Assembly: GCA_008694505.1 (NCBI GenBank)
Contig: VZDJ01000033.1
Span: 6,178,769 to 6,242,768 of the forward strand
Source of the DNA: Cyanoderma ruficeps
Lineage: Eukaryota; Chordata; Aves; Passeriformes; Timaliidae
DNA: 64,000 nucleotides
Direction of reading: 5' to 3'
The translations under genes were made by a program, and so were the position numbers. The notes beneath the pieces are model-generated. The model was not told where the DNA came from, made no database searches, and worked only from the letters and a program-made list of their open reading frames with translations. Positions 27,912 to 41,198 of this stretch are shown piece after piece. Within the stretch, counting starts at the first letter, position 1. Each line of letters begins with the position of its first letter.

Positions 27912-29201
27912 CCACACCTGCACGGAGCACTTGTCCCCTCCCCTGGAACAATCTCCAGCCCTGCCAGGCATGTGACCTGTGCTCCAAGCAGGAGCCAAAC
28001 TGCTGCGTGAGGAACCAGCAACAATGGTTGAGGGAACAGAGGCTCATCAGTCAAAAGCAGACACTTAGGGGTGACAGAAGGGTGACAAAGGTGATAGCCT
28101 GCCACCTAAAAAAGAGGTGGAAAAGCCCACCTCTACCATTATAGTCCCACGACAAATTAGTTTGTAAAACACAGCAAAAGCCAGTTTCAAAATAGGCAAA
28201 CAAGGAGCGAAATGAAGTTTCAAATCGTCACACACTTGAAACAGTAGAGCACCAAAGCAGATCTGTCTGAGGCTATTCCCTGAAGATTATGAACTCATAG
28301 GAAACAAATGGTATGATATAAGGAATCCAGGATTCAAACAGACAATACAAAAATGTTGTTAATGATGTCAAAATTAGAAGACTGGTTTCAAAGCTCAAAA
28401 CATCACCACTTGGTACAAAAATGCACCTACAGTATGGAAAAAACAAAAGCTGCAAATGCTGTCCATGCTGGAAGACAGCTTTTTCTGAGGAGAATTTTAG
28501 GGCAAGTGTGTGAAACACACAGATTGCATTCACATTAAATGCATCCCTTCTTCATCTTTTAATTTTCTTTCCCAGACTTTTCTCTTACAGCTGCTATTAC
28601 ACCACAAAAAAACCCCCAAGTCTTCTTTCCCTATTGTCAAAATCCTCATGAAGACTTGTGCCGTTTTATAATAACAAAAAAGCAGCATTTGACATCAAAG
28701 GACGTGGAGAAACCAATGTTCCATGCATGCTTCCAACAGCTTGATGCTGAACAAACAAGGCAGCCTCTTTCTTCAGTGCTCTTCATGAATATTGAAGACT
28801 GCAGCTAATCAAACGGCAGCACAGACAACTGCAGCAGCCAGCAGCATCAGCCAGCAGTGGCCTCACGGCCTCACCAGGAGCAAGGGAGAGCCTGGGCTCC
28901 TCTCTGGTGCCACCTCAGCCAAGGATTGATCCTGTGTTTGTATTGCAGCCCGTGCATAGCTCATGCTAACCACACAGGGGAAGCTGTCCAATACCCAATT
29001 GTTTCACCAGTGACAACGGCGTCCCATGCGGGTTCCATCCCTGCCTTTGTGACAAGGGTGGCAGAAATCCACAGGGACTCCAGACACCCAAGCACAGGCT
29101 AAGGCAGATTCTCAAGCCCTGAGATGGCTTGCAATGCCCTCCATGAATGACATGCGAAAGGATGAGGGAAGAGCAAGGGACTCTGGAGAACAGCTTGTCA
29201 C

Positions 29202-29217
29202 AATAAATAAATAAATG
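29202..29217. repeat. Short (AAAT)n microsatellite
   Basis: Four AAAT-type units lie in STAG1 intron 1. No function is implied. Confidence 0.8.
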
Positions 29218-31293
29218 AAGAACAATCCACCTTGCACCACTAAATCATCAGCATCAGAACAGAGTGCCCTGTTTGGGGGACCATGCTTTGAGATATGAAC
29301 TGACAGGAGATAGTCTACAAAGTAGTAAGCTGGTTCAGAGGACAAAAAAAACAGAGTTAGGAGGAAACACTGAGAAACTCAAAGACACAGTTTGTGTTAG
29401 AGTTGAAGGAGAAAAAAAAAATGACAGCTCATGGACACTGAAGTACACCAGAAATAGCTCACTGTGATGAAATAAAACCCAAAAGTTAACTGCAAAATGT
29501 GTCAGTTTGGAAAAAAACAGTCAGTAAGAACATACAGCACTGGAATAAGCTGCTTAGGAAATGCAGTGAAATTTCCAGCAACTAAGAGATTAGACAAGCA
29601 GCTGTGAGGAATATTGTAAATTGTTGCACCCCAAGACAGACAAAGGGGTTAACTCAAGCTCTCTCTCCATTGTTTTTTTTTGTTCTATATTCTTCCAGGA
29701 ACAAAGAAAGCCCAGGAAGAGCCACAAAAGTAAAAGTAAATAAATAACCACCCTAGTACAAGGCCACTGTTCCAGTAAAACACAAGACTGGACAGAGGTC
29801 TACAATTTTAATATCCCTTAATGGCTGTAAAAGCAAGATGATTTTCGACTTAAGAGTTGTGACCCTAGAGATTCCAGCAATGCACAAAACAAATGAGTGA
29901 AAAAATTTCAAATAAAATAATTAGAGAAAAACACACTCCAGTACTATTCCTTCATTACATAAAACCACAACAGTTAAAGTCTTTCTAGCATCTATTCTCA
30001 CAACACAGCACATTCCAGATAGAGGATGGAGACATGTAAGTGAGAAACGCTTTGCGGTTTTTCAAAAGTGAACTACTGTTCTTAAAGGAAAATAATTATA
30101 GGACTAAATAATAGAAAACTTCTGCTTGAAAGCCAGGGAAGAAGATTGCAGAGCAGGTATTGTAGGAAACTATTAACCACTGCAACATTTTGGGTAGTGG
30201 TCCTCGAGAAATCATACTGCAAGGTTAAATCTCTGCTAGTAACACAGGAAAATTCTCATCAGCTGCAGGGTAAGGAAAAAATATTGCACGGAAAAGAACA
30301 TGATGGGGGCAGGGTGGTGTCAATTTTTCTCATCACATAAGAGAAGGACATTTAAAATTAAGGGGGGAAAATGGTATTAGAGCCACTGGGTTCCAATGGT
30401 GAGAGCAGGGACATCCACATGCCAAAGTGACCGAAGAGCCCCCAAGACTCTTGGGGAACCTTCCACCTGGGATCACAGGCAAACTGAGACACTCTGTAGG
30501 TGCACCCTTCTGTGCACCCCCAGGATGGACTCTGAGCACCAACAGCTCTGATCTCAACACCACCAGCCAGCTCTTAGCCAGGTGAAAAGCACACGACTCT
30601 GCTCCTTTATTTCATATTCCACTATGACATTCTCAACTGCCCAAGCACACAATGTTATATCCTGCTGGGTTTACTGATCTTCCCATCCGTGTCTGTTCAA
30701 GCTCCTCTTTATTTCATCCAAAATAAATGTTCCCTCCTAAACAAAGTTAGGAAAAACATTTGTTCCTTATCTGAGCCCTGGGTAACTTGCCTGCTTTGGA
30801 GGGAACAAGGATACAGCACAAAAGACACCCAGCTGACAAGATCCACCTTTTGGCAACTTTATGGCAAGAGACCAAAAAATCCAAGCCTGGTTTCCAAACC
30901 TGGGGAGTTATGCCTCACACAGTCTGGTGTTCAGGAATGGCTTCTGTTCACAAGCAGCAGACTGACGCCTGTCAAACTCCTGTCCTTCCCAGAGCTGGAA
31001 GGATGCAGTGAAGGTTACTCTCCATGTGACACATGCAACCCACTCCTATGCAAAACATGCACAACTACAGAATCTGCAAGAAAGAGATATCTGAGTCAAA
31101 CCAAGCTACAACTCGCTGTTTTACAGACAATTATAAAATGATCAAGCAATATGGATTTTTTTTTAACAACTAAGAAACAGCAATCTCATTAAAGCCACAG
31201 GCTTTTACCCTAAAGCATGAAAACTCAGCAGGAATTTCCCACTGAAATCCTAAGGAAAAAATACATTTACCACACCTAAAAACCAAAAAACTT

Positions 31294-31311
31294 ACAAACA
31301 AACAAACAAAT
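31294..31311. repeat. Short (CAAA)n microsatellite
   Basis: Four CAAA units in STAG1 intron 1 form a simple repeat. Confidence 0.8.
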
Positions 31312-34300
31312 AGAAAACCACGCCACATTCATTTCATATTCAAAAATCAATTTGAATAAGTTTTGTTGGAACACCACAAAAATAACCACTCTGCAGCTAA
31401 AAACTTAACACAGGAATTTCCAGTCCGGACAGTTGATTTGTCAGAGGCATGTGTTATTTGAAACAAGATGGGAGTAACTGCCTAACAATACCCATCTCAA
31501 CCACAGGCGAGCTCATCTGAGCCATCTGTAACAATGGGAAAACCAACATTCCCCTTAAGGATTAAAAAAATCCTCAGCAACCAAGTCCCAAACTGCCTGA
31601 GCTTACAGCTAAGGAAAAATAATACAAATGAGGCTGCCCTGTGTATTAAATTCTTGTTCTTTGTTGGCTATTAATAGGCAAGTGTGGTGAATGTAAGATG
31701 ATATTCAGATCATTTCTAGCCTTTAACCAGCATGTTCTTCCCTTCCTTTCCCACAGCTTTTTGTCTTCCCAACCGAGGCCCCATTCCAGGGAGCTCTAAC
31801 TGCAACATCAGATGCAGGAGCTGCAGGAAGGGCAGGGCAGTTCCCACACTGCCTCAAGACACTCGTGCTGCTCTTGGGTCTTCCCTCAACAAGCCTGGCA
31901 TGCCACCAACACCAGCAATAGCTTGACCAGAGACTTAAAAGGACACCTCTTTGTTATATATGAGTATAAAACAAGCTACTTAAGGAGCTGCAGTCACTTT
32001 GCACAACACTTCCTCTACCAGCTGCCCCCACCACGGGCCAGAACAGCCTGTTTCCCTTACCCCGACACCTCATTTGGTGCAAAGAGAGCTCATCATGAAT
32101 TTATTTCTTCTGAAGAGCTGGAAGTCACTGTTTTTGTACATTCCCTTGCTCTTTAATTATGTAATTGTTCCATTATAGCTTAGTTCCACAAGCTCTTCCC
32201 TGTGTCAGGCTCAGATCTGCCAGCAGCAGTGAACCTGCACACAGGCTCAGCATTCCAGCAGCATGAATAACGGCAGTGGCACTCCGTGACACTTCACAGT
32301 GGTGCTGCTTGTCATTTACCAGGCCTGTGGGTGAAGAGATCAGAACCGGGGAACTACAAATCAGAGCTGACTGTCCCACACGCTGAATGCTTTTTGTGAC
32401 CACTGCCACACAAAGTCATTATCTTTTGACATCGGCCTGAATGCAAGCACGAGTTACAAAGAGGAGCAACACGTGGCCTTCAGGACAGAGGCAGACACAA
32501 TAGCTCAGCCCTGGATGTGGGTGTTGCCAAAGCATGACTTCAGGTCAAGGAAGTTGTTTGAGGGACAGACAACAAAGGAGCTGACTGCCAAAAATTTATG
32601 GGCGAGGAAGATGTGAAAGGTTATTCTCAGCTGTGTATTTCACAATAAAACTCCTTCAGTGATATACCCTGCCAATAGCTCAGTTTACAGCAGAAAATGC
32701 TGGTGGGTGCCCCCTGCCATTGCACAGGGGCTCCAAGCCCTGCACGAATGCTATGGATGATGCTGATGAACGGCACGCTCTTGCAAAAGGCCTGGCAATC
32801 CTTAAGGGTAGAGATCGCCAAGAAACATTCTGAAAGTTTAGAGAAGGATACACATTCAAGTCTTAACCGTTTTGTAACAACACACTTGCCTTGGGGAAAC
32901 AAAATGTCCAGGAAATAATGGCAGCTACAAGTGACAATTCCTCCCTCCACCTCTCATATGTGAAACTTTGCTTCCCTTGATTCTTATCCCTCAGCCTTAT
33001 CTCTTAGTCCTTGTCTTTCCTTCTCAGCTGTCCACCAGGACACCAACAACTCTGAAACAAGAACCAGCAATGAGAAATCAGAAAAGTAAGGCATACCAAT
33101 GGAAAAGGTTTGTCCTCACAGCTCCAATGGCTCTGGCATTCACAAACATTTACCGCCAAGACAAGAAATTCCCGGTCAGGCAATAGAATTTACATAAGCC
33201 CCCACACCAGTGCTTTCTGTCCTTGATGCTGGTGCTTCATAGTTCCACCAACAGGAACTTGAGTGTGTAAAAACTTTCCTTTGCAAAGCAAAAACAAGCA
33301 GCTTCTCTGGCTCCTTTTGGGAAGAAAACTAAGCAAAACAGTTCAATATTGAAACACACCTCTCCAGGTTCTGAGCATGTCCAGTATCTTGTACAACAGC
33401 ACAATAATTAGTATTCAAAACTTCCCTAGACCATTTCCAAACAGTAATTAAATTTCAGCTCCATCTTATTGCTTTGTCAGAGAAAACTCTTGCAAATGGA
33501 GTTTACAGAAACAAAAGATATTTAAAAAATAAAAAACACTCCTTTGACTAGGGAAGCAAAAGAGATGCACAAACCCACAGAAATTATGCCATTTCTTCTG
33601 ATCAGCTGCACTGACCCTTCTCAGAGGGATGGAAAAGGACACATTACAGGTGAATTCTATTTGATTTATGTAAATACACGCAGAACAATAAGCCTAGTGC
33701 TAAAATAGAAAAAGCATCAAAGAGTTTAAGGGAAACACTGGGATCATGGAACTGAAAGGAGGTGAAGATAATAGACAAGCCAGGATCTGAGACTCAAAGG
33801 GCAGAGTACCCGAAACTGTGGCCAAGTCTGGGAAAGAGCTTCCCTCCTTACCACTGCAGCTCTCCTCCACTGTCACTGCCATCCCCTGTACAGCAGGGCA
33901 CAAAGGTTACAGCCGGCTGAGCACAGTTTGGGAGCAGCCAAAGGCAGGCAGCCCCTCCAATCTCAGCTCTGTGTGCAAGGATGATCTGTGCAGGGCTGAT
34001 TTGCACTCCCTGTGCTACGTTATTTGTTTTATAATATCACTGCAACCATTTGTTTGGGTTTCTTTAAGCCCACTAGCCAACAGAAACAGGCCTACAGGTG
34101 AGTACTCTGTGAATATATCCTTCTCTCTGACCTTTTCTCCATCTCCACTATCAATAATTATCAGTACGCAGACCAATTTCACTGAACTCAGAAAAACAGA
34201 GATCTTAAAATATGTAAGTACCTCTCCATTGTTAAAAATATTAATTTCTTAGAAGAGAGATGTATTATCCCTCTCTCACAAGCAATGTCCTATTAAAGTA

Positions 34301-34619
34301 AGGATACAGGAAAAACAAAACTATCAGACACCAAAAAAGCCATATAAGTGAACCAGAAAAAAACTGCCTTCAAAATAAAATTCTATGGCTTGAAGCAGTG
34401 CTTACACTTGCACACAATTTATAGTTATGTTTACCCTCTCACCTAACACTCTGATGTTACAGTCTAGTGAGCCTAATTTAGTAGAAAACATTCTAGAAAA
34501 CAGATCTGCAGCCAACTGAATAAACTGCAGTATTTAGACAGGGAAATCAACCTTCCATTTGTAGAGGAAAGTCAAGTCCCACAAATCCACGGGATTTCTC
34601 CCAAGGCCCTATCTTACAC

Positions 34620-34912
34620 CAGTGGACTGTACTTGACAAAGCCTGCTTTAATTTCCAAGAGACATTTAACAAGATTCTTTAGAAAAGGCCCTTAAAGAAA
34701 TTAAGCTGCCATGGCAACAACAGGCCCTGCATGGACGGGTTACCTGGTGAAGAGACAGGAGACAAAGAGCAAACCAAGTGGTCATCTCTGACAACACAGG
34801 AGGCCCCCAGGGGAGTCCCACAGGAACAAGGGCTTGGAGAAGGTGTCCCCTAGGGCACCGAACAAAATGATCTGTAAGATCCCTTCCAACCCAAACAACC
34901 CCACGACACTGA
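34620..34912 (+). mobile_element. CR1 LINE fragment (reverse-transcriptase end joined to 3' end)
   Basis: Bases around 34667-34840 translate, with breaks, into the order seen near the end of the CR1 reverse-transcriptase domain: a 'NKI..KAL.EIKLPW' stretch, then 'RDRRQR', then 'GGPQGSP'. The segment 34866-34900 ('aatgatctgtaagatccctt' then 'ccaaccc') is the hallmark CR1 3'-terminal sequence. CR1 is the main avian LINE and inserts 5'-truncated copies. This copy lacks most of ORF2 and appears deleted between the RT segment and the 3' end. It is inactive. The left end is approximate. Confidence 0.7.
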
Positions 34913-37900
34913 GAACGGGAGCTGGAGGCCAGACTAGGGCTCTCTTCCATCTAGAAAAGAATGCCAGCCATGTGCAGATGGCATCAGGCTACTCTGGGAG
35001 GGCAGGACCAGCCCCAGGGAAGGGAAGAACAAACACAGGCTGCAGGCAGCAGAGCGGGCAGGGGGCACTCGGTGAAGGGAAGAGTTCCCCACAGAATCAC
35101 AACTTTACCCAGAGCAATGGGCTCCATGCTGAACATCCACACCCAGCACGGCAGAGTCAACCTGAACCTCCCACCTGAAGGATCCCCATCTCCAGGACCA
35201 TTTTTCTCCAAAAGTATTCCTGCCGCTGACCTTGCATCACCTCTAGCAACTCCTGACTCTGACAGCCCAACTCGATTCACTCACTGAGCAGAAAAGCCTC
35301 CCTCCCAAGCAGAGGAGTTTGCCAGGTAGGGAATTCAGCTCCAGGGAAGGTCAAGCCAGCAGCAGCACAACGGGAAGGGAGAGCTGTGCAGCTGTGGAGA
35401 CACAGACTCCTCTCAGCTGAGGCAGGCTGGCAGAGCAGCTCAACCACCTTGTGCAATCCCACTGGCAGCAACCAGCTCGTGTGGCCTTAATGAACAGATC
35501 TAGAAATTAACAATGCAAAACTGGCACACTGAGCATGCATTTAAGGTAGAATTCATTACCCATTCCCAAATGAAGTTTCATTTGCCACTTATAAACACAA
35601 ACATGTTGGTATCTTCCAGGTCCTTGGGGATTCTAACCCTAAAAGGAGAGAGAGAAACCCTCATATGGGGGAGAGCAAACAGATACTCAGCTTGTTATCT
35701 GATTTTCGTTTCAAAAAACACCTCCACATGGTATGCTTTAGTATGTAAAAATGTATCCAAGATGAATTGTTTTGATTTTTATTATTTTATTGTAGAAAAA
35801 TAGTTGACATTTACCAACATTTCTGACACACAGGATAATCTCCAACTATCTCTACAAAGAGATATCTTTTTCCTATGAGCTGAACAATCTGTCAACAATG
35901 TTTTCATTCAGCTAATCTGCCAATATAATACAAGTCTGCTATTTGTAGAGTTACAGAATATAAACTCACTACATTTATTTACAGAATAAATAACATTCCT
36001 GCTGCTGAAACCTGGCACAGCAAGGAACACAGTTGGCTGGATGTTCCCTCACACTGCTTGCTAGTAAAACATTACTTTTGGGAACCACCTGAAACAACCT
36101 GCCCTTCAGCTGGAGGGGGACAGGCTTAAGAAATCCACCTCCTGCTCCTAATTCTGAAATAAATGATTAATAACTGTGTGACTGGAGCTCACAATACACT
36201 CCCACATCAAGCCCTCATGTCTAATAATGCTGACAACCGTGGCTGAGAGCCTGTCCCACCACACCACACACAACATTTTTTGTGTCTTTTAAGACCCAAT
36301 TCCCCTCTGGGCAGGATGAGCCAGGTCAGGGAGCAGGTGCTGGCAGCTTTGGCCAGCCCGGCCCCCAGCACTCATCAAAGTAAGGCATGAAAACCCTTGT
36401 ATCTGCACTACTTGTAATTCATATGGAATTATCTGCATTTTCTCCCCAGATATTCCAAAATTAAGGCAGAGTTACCAAATTTACCTAGTTCATGTCACAC
36501 CTACAGCTCAGAACAGGACACAGGTGACTCTGTTTGGGCCCTGAGGGATCTCCTGTCAGAAGCACCCTGCTATCTCAAGCACACCATTATTATTAAAAAG
36601 CATTTTCCAAATATAAAATGCCTGCAGGGATGCAAACAAGGAAACGTGGCAAAGCCAGGAGCACAGTTCCTTCAAACCACAGGGAGAGCACCCGAGTTCC
36701 TGGGTTCTCTCACAGTGACACACAAGCTGCCAACTGCTGCAACCATTGCCTACAGTCAGACTTTCAATAGGACACGTCAGAAATTAAATTAGCAAGTCAC
36801 TACAAAATCAAAACTAAGGACAAGATTCCCTCTGCAGTTCCTTCCCTTCAGCTCTTTCAGCAAGCTGAAGGTGAGGTCTGCCTTTAAAAAAAATTGGAGT
36901 GCACCTTCACAAAACAGTACTTGTTTTTGAAAGTGTATTTTCAGACTGAAAAGTTGCAAGAGGTCATAGTAACATTCTCTAAACCACAGATTTTATAAAG
37001 GAACAAAGAAACAGGTTTCTGTGTTCTGATGCCGTTGAACACTCAAACCAACAAAACTACATCAGCATGGTAAAGCAAAATACTGCATATCCCTGGATGC
37101 CCTGGGTAGAAACAACAAAACAATTATCTGCTCATGAACTCAAACTCTGTATGATTTCCCTTTCTTCTCCAAGAATAAAAACCAACTCTACTCCTTTTGG
37201 TTTTAGCCAAATGAGCGTACACAGTGGCACTGCAAGCGGGAGATGACAATCTGCAATTGGAGTTTCAGAGCTCCACCGATAAATGAGAGTGACTCCAAGT
37301 AAATCCCCAAAATTTCAAAGAAAGCAGGAAGCATCTTGCAGACGTGGGCTGGCATTTTAAGTCTGAAGTCAACACAGCACATTTAGATAAGGCACTTCCT
37401 TATCTTGGCACCAGATTCAGCATCACCTTCTGGGTTTGACTCCAAGCACCAGAAGCCAGAGCCTCATCCCAAAACTCCAAGATGCAGCACAGGGAGATCC
37501 CAGAGAGGCCGATCACCCATTCAGCACTGCATGTGAATTCTGGCTTTAACATTCCTGCGCTGCAGTAGAGTTTGCCTCTTTCAGTATGTCTTGTGGTAGC
37601 TACAGACCTGGTACTTTGGAACTCTCAGCAGGGTTTGAGAGGCTTTTGTGCATGTTACCAGAAAACAAACCACAATATTACTGTAAAGGCACATTCTCAT
37701 GCCAATAAAAGGACTCTTCCTAGAAAGTCATCACAATCCAGCATTTCTCTCACTGCATCCTTCTATGGGCTTACTTGCCTACTAAAATGCTATTTAAATT
37801 AGCAATATTTAGCCAATTTGTACAAGAAATGTCTTTACAACCAAGGGACAGAAACAAGAGATTCCACAGCCACCAACACAAACTCGAGGTACATTTTGTT

Positions 37901-40228
37901 CTTTCAAATGAAAATATCCACTTGTTGAGTTTCTGACTACCCCAAGGAAATTTCATCAATGCATCCAAATACGAGCTAGAATATTGTTCACAAACCTTCT
38001 CAGCTCTCAAAAGGTGCACTGCAGCTGCAGAAGAAGCCACATGCAAGTCTGCACAAGATGCAGGGCAGGCTATGGACAGGGACGGGAGCTGACAAGCTCA
38101 GAGACCCCAGTCACACAGCTGCAGCAGCAGGGTCTCAGCTGCCCGCACAACTTCGCACCGTCGTATACTGCGTGGGGACATTTAGCCAGAAATGCTGTCC
38201 CTCAGTGGACTAGTCAACTCCAGCGCTTTGTAAAGCACCATGGCTGCGGACTGCGGTCCTCTGGACACAGGGGCTGTAGATGGATGAGGTGCTCTAAACC
38301 TCCTGAATTGGCACTAAGTGTTCACCCAGCTTCAGAAAAGCTTCGTCCCCACTACCCGCTCTCACTGGTGTAAATCCATGTGTCCATCAGCAGCAGCAAC
38401 ACAGAATTTCAACTGCACACTCTCTATTGAGCAGCCAGCAAAAATTACATCCTCTCAGATTAATCACAATCCTGAAGTCAGCCCCCCTGCTCCTGCTCAC
38501 AAGGAAATCCTGCTGCATCACGGGTTAGTGTGTCATTTCAAAACCCTCTGCACCCCTACGTGTCTCAGGCTTTCCAACAAAAAGTCATCACAGTTGAGTC
38601 AGAAAGAATAAAAACAAAGAAAGAATAAACTGTTTTCTAATAACTGGTTTCAAACTCTGTAATAGGAAGAACTTCTTCACATGGTCAGAACCCCTTCTGA
38701 CAAACAATCTGCACACTGCCTTGTGGCCCACCGGTTTCTTCATGGGTGGATGGGTTATACTGTACAAACACTCATCAAATAACTAGGCAAGACCAAACTG
38801 CTTTGGATCCAAAGAATCTGCACTGATCCTTCTCTCACATCACTCCTTTTTCACCAGCATAATAACATGGGAAAGTTACTGCACCCAGACATTAATGTCA
38901 TCCATCCCACCAAACACAGGACACAGTTTAAGAACAGTTGCCTTGGTGGTGTGACCTGGAGAAGATTTTTCATTCCTCAACAACCTCAACAATAGATGCT
39001 ATCACTAAACTAACTCTGTGCAGCTACAAAATTGCGTGAAATGCAACTGGAATAATCAATACTTACAAAGCAGCTCAATTCAGTTTAATTAAACTCACAC
39101 CGTCTGCCCAGAAACTAAGTTTTTTGACACTGGTATTGGCAGTCATGTCCCTTTAAGCTGCTCCATGGATACTACAACTATTTTCTTTCTTCCAACCACT
39201 GCTCACACTCCCTGTTCCATCCCAGGAACACAGGGAAAGTAAGAGTGCGGCTGTCCACCGTTTCCCAGGATGGGCCAGGTACCAAGTGACCAGCACCTAC
39301 CACCGAAGCCTTCCACTACTCCAAACACAACCCTTGCTATGTTTGACCAACAGCGCAGGACCCCAACCTGGTTTTGTGCCTCTCCCCCACTCCCAGCACC
39401 GGCCAGATGGCAGTGCCTGCACTTGGCTGCTCCCGGAGCCACGGATCCCTGGATCCCGGCTCCGGTCCCGCCACCCCCGGGGCTCAGCGCGCTGCTTCTC
39501 CCATTTAAATCCCGGGGCAGCCCCACGACTGCGTGACACGGTTCTGTCCCCCGGGCCAGCCGAGGGGCGGCCGCTCGCCCCGGGGCCACCGCACTGGAAA
39601 CTCGGGGATGAGCAACAGGAGCGGCGGGCGGGGGTCCCCGGCCCTGGGGCTGCACCCCGGCCTGGTCCCCCTGGATTCCGGCCAGGCGCTCGGGCCGCCC
39701 GGGCGCTCCCGTGGGCCGGGCCGGGCCAAAGGCGGGTCGGGCCGCCCACCGGCTCCCGGAACTTTCCCTCCTCCGCCGCCGCCCGGGGCCGGCCGGAGGC
39801 CGCCGCCACCGAGCCCCGCGCGGCGGAAGCGCCACCCCCGCTCCGCCCGAGCATCCCCCGTCGCCCCCACGGGCCCGCGGCGGCCGCCGCCACCCGGAGC
39901 GGGGCGCAGGCCCGGCGGCGGGGGGAGGCCGGCCCGGCTCGGCCCCGCGCCCCCGGCAAAGCCCCGGCGGGGACAATGAGATGGCGGCGAAGAGCGCCGC
40001 GCCCGGGGGACCCGTTGCTCCGGCAGGAGCCGCCCCGCCCCGCGCCGCCTCCTCTTCCCTCCCCTCCCCTTCTCCTCTCTCCTCGCACGGGCAGCGCCCG
40101 CTCCCGGCCCGGCCGCCGCGGAGACCGAGCGAGCGAGCGAGCGGCCCCGGCCCCGCTGCCCCCGCCCCTCGCGCCTCCATCTTGGATCGGCGCCTCCCGC
40201 GCGCTCCCTCCCCGCGCGCCGCGCTCAC

Positions 40229-40420
40229 CTCGGGCCGCGCCGCGGCGGCGCCCCGGGAGCGCCCCGGGAGCGCTGCGGGAGCGGCGGCGGCGCGCGGGGT
40301 CCGGCGGGCGCGGGCCGGGGCCGGGGCGGCGGCGCTGGCGGGGCCCGCGCGGGGCTCAGCGGGGCCGCGATCCTAAACCGCCACCTGGCGGCATTTCCGA
40401 CCCGCCACGGCGCAGCCGCC
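40229..40420 (-). other. STAG1: STAG1 non-coding exon 1 (3' end firm, 5' end guessed)
   Basis: On the minus strand a good donor (CCGAG/GTGAGC) places the exon end at 40229. It lies in the CpG island, at the position and in the orientation expected for the untranslated first exon that feeds the acceptor at 1310. The start at 40420 is only a placeholder, because no core-promoter motif fixes the transcription start. Confidence 0.5.
40378..40391. promoter_or_regulatory. CTCF-like palindromic motif
   Basis: CCGCCACCTGGCGG is a near-perfect dyad. Its minus-strand reading, CCGCCAGGTGGCGG, fits the known CTCF core (CCGCNAGGNGGCAG-like). It sits about 150 bp from the STAG1 exon 1 donor. The core is also an E-box (CACCTG), so ZEB or SNAI factors are an alternative. 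Confidence 0.4.
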
Positions 40421-40635
40421 CCGCGCGCCGGGCGCGCAGCGCCCCCTGCCGCCCGCGCCGCCGCACCGCGCGCGCCCGGCTCCGCGCCGCCGCCGCCGCG
40501 CGGAGAGGAAGGGGCGGGAACGAGGGGAAGCGGCCCCGCCCCGGCGCGCGCGGCACGCGGGAAAACGTCTTTCGCGCGGAAACGGCCGCGCGTGCGCCGC
40601 GTGCCCAGGAACGCCGCCCGGGGGGTGGGGGGCGA

Positions 40636-40783
40636 CTGTCGCGACAGAGTCGGCGGGGACACGGGCACCGGTGGAGGGGGCGGCTGTCACGACAGAGCGG
40701 GGGCGGGGCACAGCCCCAGGACCCATGAAGCGGCGGGGACAGGGGCACGGGCGGGAGTGGGNGGGTCGTGACTATCGCGACAA
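40636..40783. repeat. Three copies of a TCGCGA-centred palindrome
   Basis: CTGTCGCGACAG (40636-40647, a perfect 12-bp palindrome), CTGTCACGACAG (40684-40695) and CTATCGCGACAA (40772-40783) recur within a loose GC-rich minisatellite. The shared flanks are 'cggcggggacacgggca' and 'gcggcggggacaggggcac'. The copies may be repeated transcription-factor sites or simply repeat units. Confidence 0.6.
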
Positions 40784-40915
40784 AGCAGGGGCCAGGGCCC
40801 AGCAGGGGCCGGAGCGCCTTCCGAGCCCGCGGCGGTGCCTCGGCGGGTGGGGCCCGCGTCGCCAGGGCGGCGGCAGTGATGTGTCTGGGGCCGAGCGGGG
40901 CCGGCACTCTCCGCC

Positions 40916-41198
40916 ATGGCGGGGGCGGTCGCGGAGGGCGCGGCACGGCGAGGACCGAGCCCGGGCAGCCACCGCCCTTCGTCCGCTCCTGCCCGGAGGG
41001 GCTTTCCAGGAGCCGCTGCCGGGGTTCCCATGGAGACCAGTGCCCTCTTCTCGGCGACAGTTGCCATCGCGATTGGTGCCGCCCTCCTCGCCGCGCTCCC
41101 GAGCTCGGTTGCTTTGCAGGCGACTGTCCCCTCCTGCACACCCCGCACGCACCGCTGGCTGCCAGGGGTTGCAGATTATTGGGAGAGCATCCAAAGCA
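40916..41198 (+). other. SLC35G2: Candidate 5' exon of SLC35G2 carrying an upstream ORF
   Basis: On the plus strand a strong donor (AAGCA/GTGAGT at 41199) lies at the edge of the CpG island. It would splice to the acceptor at 45856. An ATG in fair context ('cgccATGG') at 40916 opens a frame of 94 codons up to the donor. Joined to the coding exon, that frame is out of phase with SLC35G2 and overlaps its start, so it would act as an upstream ORF. The exon's true start is unknown, and transcript evidence is needed to show that it is used. Confidence 0.35.

Larger units (their letters stand above)
1310..40228 (-). other. STAG1: STAG1 intron 1 (~38.9 kb)
   Basis: A donor (CCGAG then GTGAGC, read on the minus strand at 40228) and the acceptor at 1311-1310 bound one very long AT-rich intron. 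All frames in it are short and interrupted, and I find no protein-coding exon or RNA gene. It holds a solo LTR at ~17893-18342, a CR1 fragment at ~34620-34912, short A/T runs, and simple repeats. The plus strand is richer in A than T and in C than G, as expected if the minus strand is the transcribed-sense strand in the germ line. A long first intron is typical of STAG1. Confidence 0.7.

Noticed and set aside
39203..40728. Long open frames on both strands in the CpG island (341, 480 and 221 codons)
   Set aside because: They are Pro-, Arg-, Gly- and Ala-rich overlapping frames that arise because GC-rich DNA has few stops. None shows a domain, and they cross the STAG1 exon 1 donor.
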